Shown here: positions 1-6,646 of the stretch, one piece after another
Numbering within the stretch: the first letter of the stretch is position 1
How the letters are laid out: every line of letters begins with the position of its first letter
NCBI GenBank assembly: GCA_938001985.1
Contig: CALLBE010000033.1
Location: 1-6,707, forward strand
Direction of reading: 5' to 3'
Source of the DNA: an uncultured Verrucomicrobiales bacterium
GTDB taxonomy: Bacteria; Verrucomicrobiota; Verrucomicrobiia; Verrucomicrobiales; Akkermansiaceae
DNA: 6,707 nucleotides
Notes under the pieces: generated by a model
Databases searched by the model: none
Seen by the model: the letters and a program-made list of their open reading frames with translations, nothing else
Told to the model about the DNA's origin: nothing
Program-made: the position numbers and the translations under genes

Positions 1-625
1 GGGCCCTAATGGAGCTGGAAAAACCACGTCTTTTTATATGATCGCTGGTTTGGTTGCTCCGTCACAAGGCTCTGTGTTTTTTGACGGTGAAAACATCACT
101 CGAGTGCCGATGCACAAGAGAGCTCAGGTTGGGATGGGCTACCTGCCTCAAGAGGAGTCTATTTTTAGACAATTGACGGTGGAAGAAAACCTCATGGCTG
201 TGCTTGAGTTCCAAAAGAACCTTTCCCGAAAAGAACAGCAAAAAAAGGCAGATGAATTGCTGGATAAGTTCAGCATCACCAGGCTTCGAAAATCAAAAGC
301 CATCGCACTCTCTGGAGGTGAGAAACGTCGCTTGTCAATTGCCCGTTGTTTAGCAACAGACCCAAAATTGCTTATGCTAGATGAGCCGTTCAGTGGAGTT
401 GATCCCATTGCGGTTAAGGAAATCCAAATGATTGTGAAAGAATTGAGAGAGACCGAAGGGCTTTCTATTTTGATCACCGATCACAACGTTCGTGAGACCC
501 TTCAAATTGTGGATAAAGCTTATATTTTGCAGGATGGAGAAGTGATTTTAAAAGGCTCTATGGAGGAGTTGATAAACGACCCTGTCGCCAAGCAAGCCTA
601 TTTGGGCGAAGACTTCTCGATGTAA
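1..625 (+). CDS. lptB: LPS export ABC transporter ATP-binding protein LptB (5' end cut by window edge)
   Basis: This is the cytoplasmic ATPase of the LptB2FGC complex, which drives extraction of lipopolysaccharide from the inner membrane and its push along the LptA bridge. The reading frame is open from base 2 and begins inside the Walker A motif (GPNGAGKTT, 2-28), so roughly the first 35 residues, including the start, lie outside the window. Visible in order are the Q-loop region (YLPQEESIF), the ABC signature LSGGE (308-322), Walker B ending in LMLDEP with the catalytic Glu at 383-385, and the H-loop His in ITDHN (482-484). Counting from the Walker A Lys as residue 42 puts the Glu at 163, as in E. 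coli LptB. One extra residue precedes the H-loop. The C-terminal YLGEDF signature is characteristic of LptB and separates it from other ABC ATPases such as LivF. It ends in TAA, 39 bases before the likely frr start. The usual lptA/lptC partners are not visible and may lie upstream. Confidence 0.96.
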   Translation, partial: GPNGAGKTTSFYMIAGLVAPSQGSVFFDGENITRVPMHKRAQVGMGYLPQEESIFRQLTVEENLMAVLEFQKNLSRKEQQKKADELLDKFSITRLRKSKAIALSGGEKRRLSIARCLATDPKLLMLDEPFSGVDPIAVKEIQMIVKELRETEGLSILITDHNVRETLQIVDKAYILQDGEVILKGSMEELINDPVAKQAYLGEDFSM

Positions 626-664
626 GAGATTGACTAACACGCTCTAGATGTAATCTTGATGATA

Positions 665-1231
665 ATGGACGCAGATAGCAGCTTAAAAACAGTCGAAGAA
701 ACAATGGCGAAGGCTATTGAATTTTACACACAAGAACTCTCTGGTATTAGAACCGGTAAGGCTTCTCCTTCTTTGATCGAAAATATTGATGTCAAAGTAG
801 CGAGCTACGGCAGCACGATGAAGCTCAAAGGTTTGGGTGTGATCACCACGCCAGAAGCGAGACAGCTTTTAGTTCAGCCTTTTGACCCAAGCACGACTCG
901 TGATATCGAAAAAGCCATTCGTGACGCTAACCTAGGCTTCAACCCAATGGTGGAAAGCACGTCAGTTCGTGTTCCCGTTCCCGAGTTAACTGCGGAGCGT
1001 CGTAAAGACATGGTTAAGACCGTTAAGGGAATGACGGAAGACGCTAAAGTGCGTATTCGCGGTTGCCGTAAAGATGGCATGGACACAGCTAAAAAGCTGA
1101 AAAACGAGAACATCTTAACCGAAGACTCGAAGAAGGATTTCGAAACGAGTGTTCAAGAGCTTACAGACAAGAGCATTAAGCAAATTGATGAGCTCTTCGT
1201 GACGAAGGAAAAAGAAGTACTGACCGTTTAA
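665..1231 (+). CDS. frr: Ribosome recycling factor
   Basis: RRF works with EF-G to split post-termination ribosomes so that they can start again. With the start chosen here the protein has 188 residues, close to the usual ~185. It runs through the whole family pattern: an N-terminal helix (VEETMAKAIEF), IRTGKASPSL, the ITTPEARQLLVQPFD segment of domain II, IEKAIRDANLGFNP, the VPVPELTAERRKDMVK helix, and the conserved R-x-x-R-K-D stretch with Arg132 and Arg135 (Arg129 and Arg132 in E. coli). Starts are possible at TTG 656, ATG 659 and ATG 665. I chose 665 because family members usually begin directly with a Met-Asp segment, but 659 is equally plausible from the DNA. No Shine-Dalgarno sequence is visible. 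An out-of-frame ATG-TAA pair lies just upstream (648-653). The gene probably shares a transcript with lptB and is followed by a likely terminator. In many bacteria frr follows pyrH; here it follows lptB. Confidence 0.97.
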   Translation: MDADSSLKTVEETMAKAIEFYTQELSGIRTGKASPSLIENIDVKVASYGSTMKLKGLGVITTPEARQLLVQPFDPSTTRDIEKAIRDANLGFNPMVESTSVRVPVPELTAERRKDMVKTVKGMTEDAKVRIRGCRKDGMDTAKKLKNENILTEDSKKDFETSVQELTDKSIKQIDELFVTKEKEVLTV

Positions 1232-1248
1232 TACGGCCTTTTTAAGCG

Positions 1249-1308
1249 AAGCCTGGAGATTGAGTCTTTTTTACTAAGATTATCTCCTGAGCTTGGCTTT
1301 TTTGTTTT
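1249..1308 (+). terminator. Probable rho-independent terminator after frr
   Basis: An imperfect hairpin is formed by AAGCC (1249-1253) with GGCTT (1295-1299), and inside it GGAGAT (1255-1260) with ATCTCC (1282-1287). A seven-base bulge lies on the 3' side and the loop is about 21 bases. A T-rich tail (TTTTTT-G-TTTT) begins within the last paired bases. It lies 17 bases after the frr stop and before trpS, where a transcription unit would be expected to end. The long loop and the bulge make it weaker than a textbook terminator. No matching T-tract exists on the other strand, so it would act in the plus direction only. Confidence 0.5.
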
Positions 1309-1340
1309 GACCCGTAGAAATCAAATTGGATGATTGCTTT

Positions 1341-2312
1341 ATGAGAATTTTGACGGGGTTTCAGCCAAGTGGTAAGTTACATATTGGCAATTATTTTGGT
1401 GCGGTGAAGCCCGCTGTTGAGTTGCAGGAAGAAGGCGATGCTTTCTACTTTGTAGCAAATTATCATGCCATGACCTCAGTGGGTAAAGCCGCTGAGTTAA
1501 AAGACCTCACTCGTGAATGTGCACTGGATGCGCTTGCTTGTGGAATTAATCCTGAAAAGTCTACTTTTTTTATCCAAAACGCCATTCCTGAAGTTCATGA
1601 GTTGGCTTGGATTTTATCAACTATCTGCCCCATGGGTTTGTTGGAGCGTTGTCATTCTTATAAAGACAAAGTGGCCAAGGGAATTGCAGCGAATCACGGG
1701 CTTTTTGCTTACCCAGCGTTGATGGCGGCTGACATTTTACTGTACGATGCTAACCTAGTTCCTGTTGGAAAAGATCAAAAGCAGCACTTAGAGGTTACGC
1801 GTGATTTGGCTCAAAAAATCAACGATAAGTTTGAAGACAACCTGCTTGTCTTACCTGAGCCTAAAATCCAAGAGAGTGCCGCTGTTGTACCAGGTATTGA
1901 TGGGCAAAAAATGAGCAAGAGTTATGGCAATACCATTCCTCTATTTGGCCCTGAGAAAAAGCAGCGCAAGTTATTCATGAAGATCCTAACGGACTCAGCT
2001 GGAGTTGAGGATCCTAAGTCGACTGAGAATTCTATTATTTTAGATCTATATCGATTATTGGCATCTGAATCTGAGGTTGAAGCCATGATGGCGGAATTCA
2101 AAGCTGGGGGTGTGGGTTATGGTCATTTTAAACAACAACTCTGGGAAGCTTATTGGGATACCTTTGCTCCGTTTAGAGAAAAGAGAGAGGCGTTGGAGAG
2201 CTCAAGTGATGATCTCGAGGCCATTTTAAAGATTGGCGAGAACAAGGCGAGAGAAGTGGCGGCTAAAACTTTATCTCGAGTTAGAACTGCCGTTGGCTTA
2301 AATTGGATTTAA
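1341..2312 (+). CDS. trpS: Tryptophanyl-tRNA synthetase
   Basis: This class I aminoacyl-tRNA synthetase charges tRNA-Trp with tryptophan at the cost of ATP, in the cytoplasm. The protein has 323 residues, typical of bacterial TrpS. It begins MRILTGFQPSGKLHIGNYFG, which carries the HIGH-type motif as HIGN (residues 14-17, bases 1380-1391). The tryptophan/ATP pocket segment VPVGKDQKQHLEVTRDLA lies around residues 141-158, and the KMSKS loop is intact at residues 190-194 (1908-1922). The C-terminal helical anticodon region ends with KTLSRVRTAVGL. I chose ATG 1341 because family members start with this MRILTG segment. An in-frame TTG at 1326 would add five residues with no family support. A GGAT at 1328-1331 is the only weak Shine-Dalgarno-like stretch. 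The TAA stop overlaps the ATG of the next gene by one base. No T-box, leader peptide or other tryptophan-responsive element is visible upstream. Confidence 0.97.
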   Translation: MRILTGFQPSGKLHIGNYFGAVKPAVELQEEGDAFYFVANYHAMTSVGKAAELKDLTRECALDALACGINPEKSTFFIQNAIPEVHELAWILSTICPMGLLERCHSYKDKVAKGIAANHGLFAYPALMAADILLYDANLVPVGKDQKQHLEVTRDLAQKINDKFEDNLLVLPEPKIQESAAVVPGIDGQKMSKSYGNTIPLFGPEKKQRKLFMKILTDSAGVEDPKSTENSIILDLYRLLASESEVEAMMAEFKAGGVGYGHFKQQLWEAYWDTFAPFREKREALESSSDDLEAILKIGENKAREVAAKTLSRVRTAVGLNWI

Positions 2313-4729
2313 TGAGTTTTTATCGCTACCTTCTATGTATAAAGCTCTTGTGTTTTACAGGGCTGACTGGGGTGACCCAAGCTATTGAAGAGAGCGCTCA
2401 ACCGGCAGTTCCCGTTGCAGTCAAAGTCGAAGAGACTGAAGCCGCTGCTGCTGATAAAAAAGAGACCGCAGATTCTTTGTATCAACTAGCGGTTACGTCA
2501 CAGCCAGAGGCGTTGCGAACGGCTTTATCAAAAGCTGATATTTCTGATGAATATAAGCAGTTTTTAACCGCGCTTAATTTTTATAAACGACAGTCTTATC
2601 AAAAAGCATTTGTTACCTTGGATTCGGTAGGAATATCTAAATTCGAAGGCAATCAGGTTGAAGCCTTAGCACTGTATGTCCAATCGCTCTCTTGGCTGGA
2701 GGTGTCGGTTGAGGCCTTGAGGCCTTATCTTTTAAAGGTGGAAGAGGTTTATCAATCTGTAGGGAAAAATAGTGACACGGTTTTACTTCATTTAGCGCTG
2801 AATTACCTTCGTTTAGGCGATATCGAAAAGGCATCCACTCTCATTGAATTAATCAAAGAGGATAAAGACAGCGCCCTTTATTATTGGGTGAAACTAAAGT
2901 GTTCTGTGGTTCCTGAATCCAGTGAGGACGATTATCAAAAAATATTGGAGCAGATTGCGTCTAAATTTGACGGCTCGGAGCTGTTCAAAGAAGAGTTGAT
3001 CTTAGCCAAGTTGGATAGAGAGTTTCTTCAAGGGACGACGGAAAATTTTGAATCCATTTTAACAGAGATCATTAATTTACCTGATGAAATCTCCTTGTTA
3101 TCTAGACTGATTGATAGGGTAGAGAAATGGTCTCAGCTTGCCGACGAAGCAGCCATCGAGCGTTTTATTGGTGAGTTAAATGTATTACTTTTATCCACCA
3201 ATTTAGCCTTAGAGGAGGAGGCGAATCTTGCGCTGAAGTACTTGATTAGTTTCTTAGAGTATTCTCATTCTAAAAAGTTTTCAAAAAACCTCACCGCTTG
3301 TTTTGAGCAAGAAATTTTAATCAATGTTAAATCGAAAGCGGCACTCATTCTCAGTGAGCAGGCGATTGCAGAAGTCAATGAAGCTCTATTTGAAAAGACC
3401 AGTGCTTATCTATTGAAGAATTCTAAGTATCTAGAAGAAGTGGGGCAGATTTATGCCGCGCGAATGGATTTCTCAAAAGAAGATTACGCCAAGGCATTGA
3501 AGCGCCTGAGTACCCTTTCCTCAGGTTCTAATTACCTCAAAAGTATCATTGGCTACAACATTAACATTCTACGCCTTTTAACCAACCAGAGCGAGGTGAA
3601 GGTCTTTGAAAAGGTGAGCTCTCCTCTCTACATTGACTCCCTCATTGCTCAAGCTTACTTGCAGCCTAAGGGCTCTTTAGAAAACTTGCGTGTTTTGATT
3701 GAAGCCGAGGAACAGGCACCTTCAGACCGGTTTGCTGACATTGTATTAGCGTACACAGAGCTTTCTATAGAGCGTGGTCATAAGCAATTGAATGGTTATC
3801 GAGCACTTCTCAACTTATTGAATTCGGCAGAACTGGAAGATTCAGCCTCCTTTCGTTATTGGGCTATGCTCAGTAAGATTAATATTTTAGATGGTGAAAA
3901 AGAAGCAGCGCTAGAATCTCTCCAGCAGCTTTCATCTAAGCTCGTGTTGAATAAAGATCTCTATTGGGTCAACATGACCCAGATTAATTTACATCTACTC
4001 CTTAATGAGCCGCTGAAGGCCTTGACCCTTTTGGAGGGAGTGAAGAGCACCGAGGAAGATGAGGCCAAGCTAACTCTCATCTATTACCTCTCAGGATTGG
4101 CGCATTATTTAATAGAAACTCCAGAATCAAGACTCACGGCTGAAAAGTATTTTTTAGAGGTTTCCAGTCAACCCAGCCCGTATCAAGAGTTTGCTAGCTT
4201 TCGCCTAGCGGAGCTTTATTTCAATCAGCAGCAGTATGTTAAGTCTGCGAGCTTATTTGAAACATTACACGTATCAGCTAAGGACAGTCGGATTCGATTT
4301 AGAGCCTCAATTTTTTATGTTCAGTCACAGATTGATTTGATTAAAAATGACACGGCAACTTATGAGGACATCGCCTTGGTTTGTGACGGTGTGTTAGCTG
4401 ACCCTGAAATCGATAGGAAGACGAATATAAAGATCTTATTCTTGAAAGCTCAGGCCGCTGAATTTTCAAATCAAGCTGAAGAAGCGATTCGCATCTATGA
4501 AAGCGCCTTAAAGCTATCAGAAGGTCCTCTCCAGCCCCTTGGCGTCGACATCAGTCGTAACTTAGTGCGTCTCCTCATTGAGCGTAATGAGTTCAAAAAA
4601 GCGTATGAACTGGCACTGAAGACCTCGACTCAAAGTGAGGCTAACAAAGAGGAGTTTGAGGGCATTGCGAATAAGATTTATCTAGAGCGCCTTATTTGGT
4701 TAGATGAGGCGGATTCTCCTAATGAGTAA
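2312..4729 (+). CDS. Exported TPR-like helical-repeat protein of unknown function
   Basis: I do not recognise a named family. The 805-residue product starts with a probable Sec signal peptide (residues 1-24, a Tyr/Arg then Leu/Cys-rich hydrophobic stretch ending VTQA), so it should be periplasmic or outer-membrane associated. The two cysteines in the signal region are not in a good lipobox. A linker rich in Ala, Glu and Val follows (about residues 25-55). The rest looks all-helical, with paired amphipathic helices of TPR type. The clearest are LALNYLRLGDIEKASTLI (near 161-178), SFRYWAMLSKINILDGEKEAALESL (about 512-537), ASFRLAELYFNQQQYVKSASLFETL (about 628-652) and KILFLKAQAAEFSNQAEEAIRIYESAL (about 707-733). 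No catalytic motif is visible. The ATG at 2312 overlaps the trpS stop (TAATG), implying translational coupling; an in-frame TTG at 2303 would spoil the signal peptide. A scaffold or protein-protein interaction role in the envelope is plausible but inferred only from the fold type. The gene uses many G-rich, G- or T-ending codons. Confidence 0.85.
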   Translation: MSFYRYLLCIKLLCFTGLTGVTQAIEESAQPAVPVAVKVEETEAAAADKKETADSLYQLAVTSQPEALRTALSKADISDEYKQFLTALNFYKRQSYQKAFVTLDSVGISKFEGNQVEALALYVQSLSWLEVSVEALRPYLLKVEEVYQSVGKNSDTVLLHLALNYLRLGDIEKASTLIELIKEDKDSALYYWVKLKCSVVPESSEDDYQKILEQIASKFDGSELFKEELILAKLDREFLQGTTENFESILTEIINLPDEISLLSRLIDRVEKWSQLADEAAIERFIGELNVLLLSTNLALEEEANLALKYLISFLEYSHSKKFSKNLTACFEQEILINVKSKAALILSEQAIAEVNEALFEKTSAYLLKNSKYLEEVGQIYAARMDFSKEDYAKALKRLSTLSSGSNYLKSIIGYNINILRLLTNQSEVKVFEKVSSPLYIDSLIAQAYLQPKGSLENLRVLIEAEEQAPSDRFADIVLAYTELSIERGHKQLNGYRALLNLLNSAELEDSASFRYWAMLSKINILDGEKEAALESLQQLSSKLVLNKDLYWVNMTQINLHLLLNEPLKALTLLEGVKSTEEDEAKLTLIYYLSGLAHYLIETPESRLTAEKYFLEVSSQPSPYQEFASFRLAELYFNQQQYVKSASLFETLHVSAKDSRIRFRASIFYVQSQIDLIKNDTATYEDIALVCDGVLADPEIDRKTNIKILFLKAQAAEFSNQAEEAIRIYESALKLSEGPLQPLGVDISRNLVRLLIERNEFKKAYELALKTSTQSEANKEEFEGIANKIYLERLIWLDEADSPNE

Positions 4730-4786
4730 AAGCGTCTTCGATTAAATATTGAATTCTAATCATTATCTGATCAAGCTATAGGTCTG

Positions 4787-5677
4787 ATGGGAAAAAAAGG
4801 TTTAGGGAAAGGTTTAGGCGCTTTGATTACTAAAACTTCTGAGGCTAAAGCTTCGGAAGATAAAGATAAGGTAATCAACGTGTCATTGGACCAAATTTTT
4901 CCTAGCCCTCTGCAACCTCGTAAAACCTTTAAAGAAGAGCAGTTAAACGAGCTTAAAGAGTCCATCAGAGAGCATGGCATCATTCAACCGCTCATCGTTC
5001 GCAAAAGTGCCGACAACCGTTACGAGTTGATTGCAGGCGAGCGTCGTTGGCGTGCTTCTCAGTTGTTGGGCTTAGCAACGGCTCCTATTTTTATCCGAGA
5101 GGCAACGGATCAGGAAATGCTAGAAATGGCATTGATCGAAAACCTTCAAAGAGCAGATCTCGACGCGATTGAAGAAGCCAGAGGTTATGAGCGTCTCTCT
5201 TCAGAGTTTAAATTAAAACAATCAGAAATTGCCACCAGAGTTGGTAAATCTAGAGCGACAGTGGCGAATGCGGTGCGCCTTCTTAATTTACCCGAGACCA
5301 TTCAGGGTTACTTATCCAATGACCTAATTTCTGTAGGGCATGCCAAGGCCTTGTTGGCTGTTAAAGAGCCGAAAGCTCAGAAAGCCTTATCAGAAATGGT
5401 GATTAAGCAAAAATTAACCGTCAGAGCGGTTGAAAAAATGGCTAAATCATTCACGGCTGATGAGATTAAGAAAACCTTGTCTAGAAAGAAAGATGAGGCG
5501 GAAAGCTCAGCACAGAAAGACCCCATCATCCGCCATCTAGAGAGGCTGTTGCAAGATCACTTAGCTTCACGAGTTAAAATCATGCACCAAGAGAATAAAG
5601 GCCGCATCGAGATTGAATATTACGGCAACGATGATTTGCACAGAGTTCTCGAGGCGATCGGCGTGAAGCTGAATTAA
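4787..5677 (+). CDS. parB: Chromosome-partitioning protein ParB/Spo0J
   Basis: ParB loads at parS, slides as a CTP-gated clamp, and is moved by the ParA ATPase to segregate the replication-origin region; it often also loads SMC. The 296-residue protein has the full chromosomal ParB layout. First is a basic N-terminus, MGKKGLGKGLGALI, that stimulates ParA. The ParB/Srx CTPase domain follows, with SPLQPRK (QPRK at 43-46), GERRWRA (residues 84-90, bases 5036-5056) and ENLQRADL (118-125). The parS-reading helix-turn-helix is KQSEIATRVGKSRATVANAVRLL (from about residue 144). A variable linker and a C-terminal dimerisation segment ending RIEIEYYGNDDLHRVLEAIGV complete it. The ATG at 4787 is fixed by the conserved N-terminus; AGGT at 4780-4783 is only a weak ribosome-binding site. 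Two in-frame stops end the gene (TAATAA). No parA is adjacent on either side, and no canonical parS palindrome is seen in the window. Confidence 0.97.
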   Translation: MGKKGLGKGLGALITKTSEAKASEDKDKVINVSLDQIFPSPLQPRKTFKEEQLNELKESIREHGIIQPLIVRKSADNRYELIAGERRWRASQLLGLATAPIFIREATDQEMLEMALIENLQRADLDAIEEARGYERLSSEFKLKQSEIATRVGKSRATVANAVRLLNLPETIQGYLSNDLISVGHAKALLAVKEPKAQKALSEMVIKQKLTVRAVEKMAKSFTADEIKKTLSRKKDEAESSAQKDPIIRHLERLLQDHLASRVKIMHQENKGRIEIEYYGNDDLHRVLEAIGVKLN

Positions 5678-5724
5678 TAATTGCCGTCATCAGCAGCGCA
5701 TTACCCACAAGCATTCAGTTTTTT
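5666..5724 (+). terminator. Possible weak terminator after parB
   Basis: CTGAAT at 5669-5674, spanning the last parB codons, can pair with ATTCAG at 5713-5718, which runs directly into six T residues. A-T pairs and one G-U pair can extend the stem by three. The loop is long (38 bases) and only a small inner stem (TAAT with ATTA plus GC with GC) is available, so this is a weak candidate. Its position after parB and before an apparent new promoter supports it. Confidence 0.3.
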
Positions 5725-5758
5725 CAATACTACCACCCCCGGTCTAACAGAAAATAAT

Positions 5759-5771
5759 AATGACAATCATT
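5759..5771. promoter_or_regulatory. Candidate operator: Fur-box-like dyad over the -35
   Basis: AATGA-CAA-TCATT is a perfect five-base inverted repeat with a three-base centre. Aligned with the 19-base enterobacterial Fur consensus, the stretch 5756-5774 agrees at 14 positions, with the mismatches at one centre base and the outer edges. It covers the -35 element of the predicted promoter, a typical repressor position. Other AT-rich stretches in this window reach a similar match count without the symmetry, so the Fur assignment is tentative. The dyad itself is directly visible. Confidence 0.35.
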
Positions 5772-5787
5772 CCACTATAGGTATACT
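5760..5787 (+). promoter_or_regulatory. Predicted σ70-type promoter of the PEP-CTERM gene
   Basis: ATGACA (5760-5765) matches TTGACA at five of six positions. TATACT (5782-5787) matches TATAAT at five of six positions. The spacer is 16 bases. Transcription would be expected to begin six to seven bases after the -10, at about 5793-5795, which is the ATG itself. An overlapping TATAGG (5776-5781) could serve as a less well-spaced alternative -10. Confidence 0.5.
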
Positions 5788-5793
5788 AAGGGA

Positions 5794-6576
5794 ATGTCAC
5801 CTCCCCCACTTCGACTGATTGGTTTATTTATTTTTAGCACTTCTCAAGCCACTATTCTCTTTTTAGATAGATTTGAAACCAATGGAAAAGTTGCCACTTC
5901 CTCCCCCGCAGTTGGCAATCCATGGGAGGTCCATAGCGGAACAGGAAACGAAATCGAAAGCCTATCCGGCAAGCTATCTTTAACTCACGGCTCAGGATCC
6001 CGTGAGGACTTACGGGGAGGGTTCACGCCTCCAATAACTCAGGGTTCTTTATTTGCCTCGTTTGATTTTTCTGTGGCAAAACAAAACACCGCTTTCACAG
6101 GGAGCAACCATACTTATTTCTTTCATCTCATGAGGCAAAGCAACGGCTCAAACTTCCGAGCTGAGCTTGTGTTAAACACGCCTTCAGGAAGCGGTGACTT
6201 CGGCATAAGTCTAAAAGGGGATGTCAATACTCCCGACCTCCCATGGGCAACTGACCTGAGCTATGACACCAACTACCAAGTTGTTATCAAATATAATAAT
6301 GAGAATAATAATTACACCCGCTTATGGATCAACCCCACTGATGAGAACAGCGCTCACATCCAATTAACAGATGGCTTCAGCGATGCCACGCTCCCGAATG
6401 CGGTGGCGCTCAGACAGGCTGACTCGAGCAATGATGAAACTATCTTTATCGACAATCTGGTCATCGCAACCACCTTCGCTGAGGCTTCTTCTACCAGCAC
6501 CGTTCCCGAGCCCTCAACCAGCGCCTTACTACTGACCTCTGGAATCATTATATCACTTCGGCGCAACCCTCGTTAA
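5794..6576 (+). CDS. PEP-CTERM sorting domain-containing exoprotein, β-sandwich-like body
   Basis: This 260-residue protein is exported and probably processed by an exosortase (EpsH/XrtA type) at its C-terminal tag. A short signal peptide covers residues 1-19 (hydrophobic core LIGLFIF, end STSQA). The C-terminus has the PEP-CTERM arrangement: VPEPS (237-241), a short hydrophobic segment to about 255, then the basic tail RRNPR. The body resembles LamG/jelly-roll-type domains of Verrucomicrobia and Planctomycetes exoproteins: an opening DRFE strand, ASFDFSV, YFFHLMRQ, PWATDLSYDTNYQVVIKY, TRLWINPTDEN, and a closing IFIDNLVIATTFAEA. That similarity is from memory of the pattern, and no ligand or enzyme site is evident. 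ATG 5794 is the first possible start: an in-frame TGA lies at 5761-5763 with no ATG, GTG or TTG between. It is C-rich with many Asn, Ser and Thr residues, unlike the G-rich genes upstream. The function is unknown; surface or extracellular-matrix roles are usual guesses for this class. Confidence 0.87.
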   Translation: MSPPPLRLIGLFIFSTSQATILFLDRFETNGKVATSSPAVGNPWEVHSGTGNEIESLSGKLSLTHGSGSREDLRGGFTPPITQGSLFASFDFSVAKQNTAFTGSNHTYFFHLMRQSNGSNFRAELVLNTPSGSGDFGISLKGDVNTPDLPWATDLSYDTNYQVVIKYNNENNNYTRLWINPTDENSAHIQLTDGFSDATLPNAVALRQADSSNDETIFIDNLVIATTFAEASSTSTVPEPSTSALLLTSGIIISLRRNPR

Positions 6577-6646
6577 TTACTTTTGTTGAGCTGTTAAAAA
6601 AACCTTATTGCCTTAGACTTCCCAGCATATTAGACCTCTTAACACT

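Noticed and set aside
148..477. Minus-strand open frame inside lptB (and similar ones inside frr, the TPR gene, parB and the PEP-CTERM gene)
   Set aside because: Each lies opposite a well-supported gene, has no recognisable protein features and no start signals. They are antisense shadows.
1232..1340. Tryptophan-responsive leader, T-box or attenuator before trpS
   Set aside because: There is no Trp-rich leader peptide, no T-box-like sequence and only one hairpin, which is better explained as the frr terminator.
2333..2356. Lipobox in the TPR protein's signal peptide
   Set aside because: The cysteines sit in LLC contexts without the small residue at -1 that a lipobox needs, and a standard signal-peptidase site (VTQA) follows.
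4749..4767. Fur-box-like match upstream of parB (TAATCATTATC at 4757-4767)
   Set aside because: The right 11 bases match the consensus exactly, but the left half does not (three of eight), so there is no dyad. No convincing promoter surrounds it. AT-rich intergenic DNA gives such half matches easily.
5681..5793. σ54 (PrsR-type) promoter for the PEP-CTERM gene
   Set aside because: No GGC-N-to-TGC pattern with -24/-12 spacing was seen; a σ70-type promoter fits better.
6295..6313. Fur-like AT-rich stretch inside the PEP-CTERM gene
   Set aside because: It reaches a similar match count but encodes an Asn-rich run (YNNENNNY). The repeated AAT codons explain it.
6613..6635. TTAGAC direct repeat before dapL, spaced 17 bases
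   Set aside because: Six bases repeated twice is too short to support an operator, and no promoter elements fit around it.
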